Assembly (NCBI GenBank): GCA_025966155.1
Contig: JAOPVO010000319.1
Coordinates: forward strand, 1-37,761
Length of the DNA: 37,761 nucleotides
Direction of reading: 5' to 3'
Origin: Pseudonocardiales bacterium
Lineage (GTDB): Bacteria; Actinomycetota; Actinomycetes; Mycobacteriales; Jatrophihabitantaceae
The translations under genes and the position numbers were made by a program. Within the stretch, counting starts at the first letter, position 1, and every line of letters begins with the position of its first letter. The notes under the pieces were generated by a model, which saw nothing but the letters and a program-made list of their open reading frames with translations, was not told the DNA's origin and did not search any database. Shown in pieces: positions 24,280 to 30,578 of the stretch.

Positions 24280-25161
24280 TTAGCTCGTGCTCGTGGGAAC
24301 GACCATCACCGGGCACTGGGCGTGGTGCAGCATCGCGACTGCGACCGAGCCCAGAAGCGCCCCGCTGACGGGCCCGTGCGCCGAGGAGCCGACGACCAGA
24401 AGCGACAGCTGCTCGGACTCCCTGAGCAGCGCCCACTTGGCGGCCTCGGAGTAGACGACGGTCTCCACGTCTATGTCCGGCCACTCGCCTCGATGGCCAG
24501 CCAGGATCTCGGCGATATCGGCGTCGTCGCGCATCGGGTGACGGGGCGGCAGCTCGTCATCGGCCAGCGGCTCCTCCGTCGCGCGGATGGCGCGGACGGA
24601 CGTGCGGCGCAGGTCGGCGGCGGCGAACGCCTCGTGGATCGCGCGGTGGGATGCGCCGTCCCGCGGGATGGCTATGCCGATGGGCCCAGGCCGCATCGGA
24701 CCGCGCACCGCGATGACCGGCTCCCTGCTCACCAGCGCGAGCGCCAGCGCGGTGCGCCCGGCGATCCATCGGCCCAAGCCGCCCTGCACCCCGACGATGA
24801 CCGTCTGGGCGTCCTCGCTGGCGCGGGCGACCTCCCGCGCGATGTTGCCGACCGAGAGGAGAATCTCTATAGCAGGCTCCGGATCGCCGGACTCGCGGGC
24901 GAGGGTCGTCAGCCGGCCGTGCACGACGTCAAGCTGCCGACGGGCCGCCTTGTCCAGATCCAGCGGGTCCTGGAGCAGATTCTCCGCCGCTGCGCCCATG
25001 AACTCGGTGGATAACGGCATCCGCTGACGCACGTGCATCACTCGCAGCGGTGCCCGTCGCAGGACGGCCTCCCGCAGGGCGAACAGCAGCAGACCGTCCT
25101 CCGGGACGCTATCGACGGCCAGCACCACGGCGCGGTTGTGTGGAGTGGGGTCCGTGCTCAT
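24280..25161 (-). CDS. Universal stress protein with two UspA domains
   Basis: A 293-residue protein with tandem UspA folds. Domain 1 starts NRAVVLAVDSVPEDGLLLFA and ends with a loop VIVGVQGGLGRWIAGRTALA, which lacks the usual G-S end. Domain 2 starts IGIAIPRDGASHRAIHEAF and ends with the canonical ATP loop VVGSSAHGPVSGALLGSVA. Only the second domain therefore looks able to bind ATP in the standard way. The ATG overlaps the flavodoxin stop by four bases. Double-domain Usp proteins are common DosR targets in mycobacteria. Confidence 0.88.
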   Translation of the reverse strand: MSTDPTPHNRAVVLAVDSVPEDGLLLFALREAVLRRAPLRVMHVRQRMPLSTEFMGAAAENLLQDPLDLDKAARRQLDVVHGRLTTLARESGDPEPAIEILLSVGNIAREVARASEDAQTVIVGVQGGLGRWIAGRTALALALVSREPVIAVRGPMRPGPIGIAIPRDGASHRAIHEAFAAADLRRTSVRAIRATEEPLADDELPPRHPMRDDADIAEILAGHRGEWPDIDVETVVYSEAAKWALLRESEQLSLLVVGSSAHGPVSGALLGSVAVAMLHHAQCPVMVVPTSTS

Positions 25162-25703
25162 GCGCGAACCCCCGCGTTCAACGACGCGGCGATGCCGCGG
25201 CTCCACTGCGCTATCGCCGCCCAATCGCGGAAATCGCCGTCGGGTGTGCGCAATGCGACGAGGACCGCCTTTTCCGCCAGATGCAGGCTGTGTCGATCGA
25301 GCCTGCCTCCGAAGACGATGTGGTCCTCGACGGCCAGGTCCTGCCGAAGCTCGACGAAGTCGGCGGGCTCGGCATCCGAAAGCCCCATCGTGCCGATGGG
25401 ACCGCTGGAGAAAAGCCAGAGGGGAAGGCACGCCAAGGCGTTCGCATGCTCCTTCAGGTACGACCGCGCAGAATGCAGCCACCGCCCCATGTACACCGCG
25501 CTGCCGATCACCACGGCGTCGAAGTCGCCGGGCTCGGGTGCGTCCTCTACCGACCACACGTTGACGGTCGGCACGATGAACTCCAAATCCGCGACGGGCG
25601 GCGCGGTCGTCACTGTGAGGCCATGCCTGATGCCGTCGGCAATGGACTGCGCTATTTCCGCGGTGGACCCATGCTTGCTTGCATAGGCGACGAGAACTCT
25701 CAT
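25158..25703 (-). CDS. Flavodoxin-domain protein (HemG/flavodoxin_5-like)
   Basis: A 181-residue protein starting MRVLVAYASKHGSTAEIAQS, which contains the FMN phosphate loop (S/T-x-x-G-S-T). Then DAVVIGSAVYMGRWLHSARS supplies the second FMN loop and LPLWLFSSGPIG the third. This pattern is the flavodoxin_5 group, which includes protoporphyrinogen oxidase HemG, but many members have other electron-transfer roles. It sits between a degenerate HAD gene and a double-domain USP gene, with 4-bp overlaps on both sides. In this context an oxygen-independent flavin electron carrier or menaquinone-linked oxidase is plausible but not shown. Confidence 0.85.
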   Translation of the reverse strand: MRVLVAYASKHGSTAEIAQSIADGIRHGLTVTTAPPVADLEFIVPTVNVWSVEDAPEPGDFDAVVIGSAVYMGRWLHSARSYLKEHANALACLPLWLFSSGPIGTMGLSDAEPADFVELRQDLAVEDHIVFGGRLDRHSLHLAEKAVLVALRTPDGDFRDWAAIAQWSRGIAASLNAGVRA

Positions 25704-26293
25704 AGCATGCTCCGTCTCGTGGTCGCCTGGATGGGCGTGGCCGCTAGGGCCTCGCTGAGGGAGGCGGGACTCCCAACCTCGCGTACGACGGCGGAGGGCA
25801 TACCGAGCCGGTCGAGGGAGAAGTCGATAGCGTTCTCGCGGGTTGTGCCCTTGGGGACGATGATTGCGACGTCCGCGCGGCCAACGACGTCGATGTCCAT
25901 GGCACAGGCGATCGAGGCCAGGGCAGCGGCAATACCGGACATAGGAGCCGTAATGCTGACCTGGCCGCTGAGGGCGGGCACGCCGGTGCGGCGCAGGGCC
26001 AAGCCGACTTCCTGCGGCACGGGCGGCGCCATCGGGAAAAGCCGGCCCTCGACTTCCACTACGCAGCCGTGCTCGTAGATCAACGCGTCGAACCGGGATC
26101 GGATCCCGGGAAAGGTCTGAAGTACATCGCACCGCCGGCTATCGGTGTAGCCGATGATCGCAGTGCCGCTGGCGCGGACGGCCTCGGACCCCCGGAGGAA
26201 GCGGTCCAGGATGGGGCTGACCGACAGGGCGTCCAGATCGATTGCTATCGCCGACCCGGTCCCTAGTGCGGTTGCGCTGACCGGGGCGCTCAC
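25700..26293 (-). CDS. Degenerate HAD-like (Cof-type) protein
   Basis: A 197-residue protein that follows the layout of Cof-type HAD phosphatases: AIAIDLDALSVSPI at the position of motif I, then AIIGYTDSRRCDVL at motif II, DALIYEHGCVVEVEGRLFPM, and VVGRADVAIIVPKGTTRENA at the substrate/cap end. Motif I should read DxDGT; here it reads DLDAL, so one Asp pair remains but Gly-Thr are replaced. The usual C-terminal GDxxND metal motif is not visible either. Phosphatase activity is therefore doubtful; a ligand-binding or regulatory role is possible. I chose the GTG at 26293, which overlaps the preceding stop (GTGA); the flavodoxin ATG overlaps its own stop. The fold call is mine, by eye. Confidence 0.6.
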   Translation of the reverse strand: MSAPVSATALGTGSAIAIDLDALSVSPILDRFLRGSEAVRASGTAIIGYTDSRRCDVLQTFPGIRSRFDALIYEHGCVVEVEGRLFPMAPPVPQEVGLALRRTGVPALSGQVSITAPMSGIAAALASIACAMDIDVVGRADVAIIVPKGTTRENAIDFSLDRLGMPSAVVREVGSPASLSEALAATPIQATTRRSML

Positions 26294-26796
26294 AGCAGGC
26301 CGCGGTTCAGGGACTCGTGCACCGGCGACGCCGGATCGGCCGTGCGCAGCCCGAGGAACATCGGGTTCCACCAGCTCGGATCGACGGGATGGAATCGCCG
26401 GCCGGTGATCTCGTCGGGCTCGATGCGGACGAAATTATTCTTGGGCGACGGCTGCCACGGGAACAGCGGCAGGCGATAGGTCTCCAGGAGCTGCTCCTGG
26501 CCGGTGATCGGCGCGCTGGTGCCCTTGATGACCACGCTCCATGCCTCGTTATCAGCCGTGGTGTAACCGTCGGCCTCGAATGTGACGGGGCGGTGCTCCA
26601 GTGCGGCTGCGAATTTGGTCCCGGGTCCGGTGCGGAACACGACAGTGCCTCGATCGACCACGAAGTTGATCGGGATGATCTCCGGGGCGCCGTCGGCGAC
26701 GGGTATGCCGATGCGCCCAACTGGCACCGTGCGCAGCAGCGCCAGGCACTGGCTGTTGGTCAGGACATCCATGCTCTCTGCGGAATCCCAATGCAT
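26290..26796 (-). CDS. Pyridoxamine 5'-phosphate oxidase-like flavin/heme-binding protein
   Basis: A 168-residue split-barrel protein: MDVLTNSQCLALLRTVPVGR, then IGIPVADGAPEIIPINFVVD and VVFRTGPGTKFAAALEHRPV. The pattern is that of small PNPOx-like proteins, which bind FMN, F420 or heme; several are DosR targets in mycobacteria (for example Rv2003c/Rv3129 group, from memory). True pyridoxamine-phosphate oxidase activity is unlikely. It is the first gene of a nine-gene minus-strand series. The ATG at 26796 has only a weak purine run before it (GGTGATGAG). A DosR-like box lies about 95 bp upstream, in the divergent region shared with the Kup gene. Confidence 0.82.
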   Translation of the reverse strand: MHWDSAESMDVLTNSQCLALLRTVPVGRIGIPVADGAPEIIPINFVVDRGTVVFRTGPGTKFAAALEHRPVTFEADGYTTADNEAWSVVIKGTSAPITGQEQLLETYRLPLFPWQPSPKNNFVRIEPDEITGRRFHPVDPSWWNPMFLGLRTADPASPVHESLNRGLL

Positions 26797-26890
26797 AGTC
26801 AACTCATCACCAATCCTGCTGTCGATGCAATGCGATCTCGATGCACTGCCCTCGGGGATGAACGCTAGGTTGGCCCGCGCCGCATCAGCA

Positions 26891-26904
26891 GAGGCCAACG
26901 TCCC
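26891..26904 (-). promoter_or_regulatory. DosR-like box before the nine-gene operon
   Basis: On the minus strand GGGACGTTGGCCTC matches 10 of 14 DosR core positions with an intact GGGAC half. It stands 94 bp before the PNPOx-like ATG and 33 bp before the proposed Kup start on the other strand. It shares the core GACGTTG with weaker candidates at 29295-29308 and 32531-32544. Confidence 0.5.
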
Positions 26905-26937
26905 GACCCGCGTAGGACATGCGGCGGCACGGCGGAG

Positions 26938-28893
26938 GTGGCCACGGGGCAGTATCTGCACGTGGTCACCCCAGCAACGTCTACGCCTCCACGAGCCCTC
27001 CACCCAGCCGCGCCCTCCGCGGGGATGCTCGGGCTCACCCTCGGCGCCCTTGGCGTGGTGTACGGCGATATCGGGACCAGCCCCCTCTACGCACTGACGA
27101 CGGTGTTCTCGATCGACCACGGCGCGGTCAAGCCGACATCGACGGATGTCTACGGCGTGATCTCGCTGGTGTTCTGGTCAATCACGCTCATCGTGACGGT
27201 GAAGTACGTCGTGTTCGTCATGCGCGCCGACAACGACGGCGAAGGTGGCGTCATGGCCCTGGCCGCGCTGGTTCGCACCGTCCTGGGCAGCGGGCTGCGG
27301 CGCACTGGGTTCTTCATGGCCCTCGGTGTGCTTGGCGCCTCGCTGTTCTACGGCGACAGTCTCATCACTCCTGCGATCTCGGTGCTGTCCGCCACTGAGG
27401 GACTCGAGGTGGCTGCGCCGGACCTGGCCCACATCGCGCTGCCCCTCGGCCTGGCGATCGTCACAGTCCTGTTCGCCGCGCAGCGATGGGGCACCCACAT
27501 CGTCGGGCGCGCTTTTGGGCCGGTCATGGTGGTGTGGTTCTCGGTGCTGGCGCTGCTCGGGATCCCGCAGATCGTGGCCAATCCCCACATCCTGAAGGCG
27601 CTGTCCCCGACCTGGGCGGTCGCCTTCCTGCTCGAGGACCCGTTTGTCTCCTTCGTGGCCATGGGCGCCGTGGTGCTCGCGATCACCGGGGCGGAGGCGC
27701 TGTACGCCGACATGGGCCACTTCGGCCGCGCGCCCATCCGCCGGGCGTGGTTCCTTGCCGTCTTCCCGGCGCTGACGCTCAATTACCTCGGGCAGGGCGC
27801 GCTGATCCTCGATGACCCGAGCGCGATCAGGAACCCCTTCTTCCTGCTGGTGCCGGGCTGGGCGCGAATCCCCGTGGTCATCCTCGCCATGCTGGCCACG
27901 GTCATCGCCTCGCAGGCCGTTATCTCCGGCGCATTCTCGGTCACTCGCCAGGCGGTGCGGCTGGGGTTCCTGCCACAGCTGGTGATCCGCCAGACCTCGC
28001 AGCGTGAAAGCGGCCAGATCTATATCCCCGCGGTCAATTGGCTGCTATTCATTGGTGTCGCCGTCTTGATGCTGATGTTCCGGACGTCCAGCAATTTGGC
28101 CACGGCCTATGGCATCGCCGTCACCGGCACGCTGATGGTGACCACGACATTGTTCATCGTGGTGGCCCGGGTGATGTGGGGGTGGTCCACCTGGAAGCTC
28201 GTGCTCGTCGGCATCGGCTTCGGCGGGACGGAGGCCGCCTTCTTCGCCGCCAATCTGACCAAAGTGACGCACGGCGGCTGGCTGCCCCTGTTGATCGCCG
28301 CCGTCGTCTTCGCGGTGATGATGACCTGGCAGAAGGGCCGGCTCATCGTCACCGCCCGCCGTATCGAGATCGAGGGCCCGCTGCAGCCGTTCGTCGAGGC
28401 CCTGCAGCCCGGGTCGGTGCTCAGGGTCGCCGGCACCGGGATCTTCCTGCACCCCACGAAGGACACCGTCCCGTTGGCGCTACGCGCGAATGTCGATCAC
28501 AACCACGTGCTGCACGAGCACGTCGTGATCGTCTCGGTGGAATCGGCCAACGTGCCTCATGTGCCGCCGGACGAGCGCTTCAGCGTCGACAACCTCGAGC
28601 ACGCCGACGATGGCATCGTCCACCTGACGCTGAGATATGGCTTTCAGGACGACCGCAACATCCCCGAGACGCTGCGCCGCCTCGACCGGCGAAGCCCGGA
28701 GCTCGACATCGACCTCGATGCCGCAACGTATTTCCTATCGAGGGCGACGATCAGGCGCGGCCGGGCCCGCTCAATGTCGATCTGGCGCAAGCGGCTGTTC
28801 ATTGGGTTGGCCCATAACGCCGCGAGCCCCGCCGAGTACTTCGCGCTTCCGGAGGAGCGCACGGTGGTCATGGGGTCCCACATCGATCTCTGA
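26938..28893 (+). CDS. kup: Kup-type potassium uptake transporter
   Basis: A 651-residue secondary potassium transporter. The first membrane segment is LGALGVVYGDIGTSPLYALT, the unmistakable Kup signature; other marks are DNDGEGGVMALAAL, FYGDSLITPAISVLSATEGL and ALYADMGHFGRAPIRRAW. About twelve segments are followed by a cytoplasmic C-terminal domain of about 170 residues. The start is uncertain: the GTG at 26938 overlaps the GGAGG run that would serve as ribosome site, and a GTG at 26962 or the ATG at 27025 are alternatives. It is divergent from the nine-gene operon and shares its promoter region with a DosR-like box. It converges on the heptad-repeat gene with 37 bases between the stops. 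Confidence 0.92.
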   Translation: MATGQYLHVVTPATSTPPRALHPAAPSAGMLGLTLGALGVVYGDIGTSPLYALTTVFSIDHGAVKPTSTDVYGVISLVFWSITLIVTVKYVVFVMRADNDGEGGVMALAALVRTVLGSGLRRTGFFMALGVLGASLFYGDSLITPAISVLSATEGLEVAAPDLAHIALPLGLAIVTVLFAAQRWGTHIVGRAFGPVMVVWFSVLALLGIPQIVANPHILKALSPTWAVAFLLEDPFVSFVAMGAVVLAITGAEALYADMGHFGRAPIRRAWFLAVFPALTLNYLGQGALILDDPSAIRNPFFLLVPGWARIPVVILAMLATVIASQAVISGAFSVTRQAVRLGFLPQLVIRQTSQRESGQIYIPAVNWLLFIGVAVLMLMFRTSSNLATAYGIAVTGTLMVTTTLFIVVARVMWGWSTWKLVLVGIGFGGTEAAFFAANLTKVTHGGWLPLLIAAVVFAVMMTWQKGRLIVTARRIEIEGPLQPFVEALQPGSVLRVAGTGIFLHPTKDTVPLALRANVDHNHVLHEHVVIVSVESANVPHVPPDERFSVDNLEHADDGIVHLTLRYGFQDDRNIPETLRRLDRRSPELDIDLDAATYFLSRATIRRGRARSMSIWRKRLFIGLAHNAASPAEYFALPEERTVVMGSHIDL

Positions 28894-28930
28894 GCCAATG
28901 ACCGGATGACTCAGGCGTGCCACTAACGGA

Positions 28931-29275
28931 TCAGCCGGCGGACGACGCCCGGTCCGCGCGTGAGCTGTGGCGGTCGCGCTCCGCGTCCGTGCGCTCGATG
29001 GCTCCGGCGCGCCTGTCTCCATGAGCGTCCTGTCGGTCCGCAGCAGCGTCGTTGCGGACCGCGGCTGACCGCAGCAGGCTGTCTTGGCTGACCTTGGAAC
29101 CGACCGGCTGCTCCGCCTCCTGCGCGGCCTCGTCGCGGTCATCGGCGGCCTCATCGCGAAGGGCGGCATCGTGGTCGCGCCGATCGGCGGCCCGATCGCG
29201 CTCGTAGGCAACGGCGTCCCGCCGGTCAGCTGCCTGGTCGCGCTCTGATCCGTTCAACCCGACGTTCGGCGTCAT
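28931..29275 (-). CDS. Arg/Asp heptad-repeat protein
   Basis: A 114-residue, highly charged soluble protein without hydrophobic segments. From residue 12 it is built of seven-residue units starting with RD: RDQAADR, RDAVAYE, RDRAADR, RDHDAAL, RDEAADD, RDEAAQE. After a short break a second looser series follows (RNDAAAD, RQDAHGD, RRAGAIE, RTDAERD). The pattern predicts one or two long charged helices or a coiled coil held by Arg-Asp salt bridges. Similar 'RDxAAxx' tracts occur in actinobacterial signalling proteins, but I do not know a function. The ATG at 29275 follows the desaturase stop by 32 bases, and a weak DosR-like box fills that gap. Confidence 0.72.
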   Translation of the reverse strand: MTPNVGLNGSERDQAADRRDAVAYERDRAADRRDHDAALRDEAADDRDEAAQEAEQPVGSKVSQDSLLRSAAVRNDAAADRQDAHGDRRAGAIERTDAERDRHSSRADRASSAG

Positions 29276-29294
29276 GTGCGTCTCCGATGCGATG

Positions 29295-29308
29295 AGGGCC
29301 AACGTCTC
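29295..29308 (-). promoter_or_regulatory. Weak DosR-like box before the heptad-repeat gene
   Basis: On the minus strand GAGACGTTGGCCCT matches 9 of 14 DosR core positions. It lies directly after the desaturase gene (overlapping one base of its stop codon) and 19 bp before the heptad-repeat ATG, which is closer to the start than usual unless the mRNA is leaderless. The core GACGTTGGCC is identical to the box at 26891-26904. Confidence 0.33.
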
Positions 29309-30381
29309 TAGCGGAGCTGCGACGCCAACGGACAGGTGACGACGCGACGGGCGCTGAGACCTACCCGGTTGAGGTAGCCGATGATCGTCTTGTAAGCCTG
29401 GATCATCGAGGTCTCTGTGTACAGCACGCCGTTGGCCTCGCAGTAGCGGCGGACAATCGGGGTGGCCCGGCGCAGGTTCGGGCGCGGCATGCTCGGGAAG
29501 AGGTGGTGCTCGATCTGGCGGTTGAGGCCGCCCATCGCGATGTCCATGGCCCGGCCGCCGCGGATGTTGCGGGACATCAGCACCTGACGCCGCAGGAAGT
29601 CCAGGTTCATGCCGCGCGGCACGATCGGCATCCCGATGTGGTTCGGGGCGAACGAGCCGCCCAGCAGCAGGCCGAAGAACGCCAGCTGCAGGCCCAGGAA
29701 CGCGGCCGCCTTTCCCAGGGGGAGGAACAGCAGCAGGACCGCCACGTAGCCGCCGAGGCGCAGCGCGATCAGCGTGAGCTCCAGCCAGCGGTGCTTGGCG
29801 CCTTGCTCCCGCGCCAGCGACAGCATGCTGGAGATGTGCAGGTGCAGGCCCTCGAGCAGCAGCAGGGGGACGAAGTACCAGCCCTGGTGCTCCACCCACT
29901 GGCGCGCGCGGCCCTGCTTGGCCTGCGCGGCCTCAGTGGTGAAGGAGACCACCCCGGGCGCGATGTCGGGGTCCTTGCCGATCTGGTTCGGCCCGCTGTG
30001 GTGGCGGCTGTGCTTGCTGTTCCACCAGTTGTAGCTGAGGCCAACGCCGACCGCGCCGATCATCCGGGCGGTCCACTCGTTCCAGCTCCGGGAGGCGAAT
30101 ACCTGCCGGTGCGCGGCATCGTGCGCCACGAAGCCCATCTGGCTCATCGCCACGGCCAGCAGTGCGGCGAGGATCAGCTGGAACCAGGAGTTGCCCAGCC
30201 ATGCGAAGAGAACCCAGATCACGACCATCAGGGTCACGAGCGACCCGATGCGCAGGATGTAGTGGCCACGCCGGCGGCCCATGAGCCCCGCGTCCTGGAC
30301 CTCGCGCAGCAGAATCGAATACGAGCTGGCGAAGCGCTGCTGGGCGGTGCCGGATCCGTCGAGCTGGGCGGTGTCGTTCAT
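29308..30381 (-). CDS. Membrane fatty-acid desaturase (DesA3/linoleoyl-CoA desaturase type)
   Basis: A 357-residue membrane di-iron desaturase. The three His boxes are intact: HDAAHRQVF, WNSKHSRHHSGPN and LNRQIEHHLFPSM. Four membrane segments lie around them (for example LVTLMVVIWVLFAWL and YVAVLLLFLPLG). It introduces a double bond in an acyl chain with oxygen, a reductase and ferredoxin or cytochrome partners, which are not next to it. The ATG at 30381 has GAGGA five bases before; an ATG at 30408 would add nine residues and has GGAG at a wider spacing, so either is possible. An oxygen-requiring desaturase beside hypoxia-linked genes is worth noting. A small dyad upstream (30456-30471) may be its operator. 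Confidence 0.9.
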   Translation of the reverse strand: MNDTAQLDGSGTAQQRFASSYSILLREVQDAGLMGRRRGHYILRIGSLVTLMVVIWVLFAWLGNSWFQLILAALLAVAMSQMGFVAHDAAHRQVFASRSWNEWTARMIGAVGVGLSYNWWNSKHSRHHSGPNQIGKDPDIAPGVVSFTTEAAQAKQGRARQWVEHQGWYFVPLLLLEGLHLHISSMLSLAREQGAKHRWLELTLIALRLGGYVAVLLLFLPLGKAAAFLGLQLAFFGLLLGGSFAPNHIGMPIVPRGMNLDFLRRQVLMSRNIRGGRAMDIAMGGLNRQIEHHLFPSMPRPNLRRATPIVRRYCEANGVLYTETSMIQAYKTIIGYLNRVGLSARRVVTCPLASQLR

Positions 30382-30455
30382 GGCGTCCTCGGCGGGCAGG
30401 GGCCTCATGAGCGACCACGCTCCTGCGCGTCTGTTCTCACGTGTGGAGATCGGCC

Positions 30456-30471
30456 GGCTGACTCGTCAGCC
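30456..30471. promoter_or_regulatory. Inverted repeat upstream of the desaturase gene
   Basis: GGCTGAC and GTCAGCC, perfect 7-bp complements separated by two bases, stand 48-75 bp before the possible desaturase starts. Dyads of this size are typical for TetR- or GntR-type repressors that control desaturase genes. The regulator is not identified. Confidence 0.4.
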
Positions 30472-30494
30472 GAGGCAGACGGTACAGGGAATAA

Positions 30495-30541
30495 ATGTGG
30501 GGACGCCGTTATCCCAACTGAGAATATCGGCGTCCCCACAT
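30495..30541. terminator. Long inverted repeat after PEP carboxykinase (likely terminator)
   Basis: Two 18-base arms (30495-30512 and 30524-30541) are complementary with one mismatch, around an 11-base loop (30513-30523). The outer 14 pairs, ATGTGGGGACGCCG with its complement, are perfect. It lies 37 bp after the PEP carboxykinase stop, so a terminator is the simplest reading, though no long T-run follows, as is usual in high-GC actinobacteria. It could alternatively be an operator of the desaturase promoter. Confidence 0.6.
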
Positions 30542-30578
30542 CGCCCTGCTACTTCATGTCGTGCTGCGCGGAGCTGCC

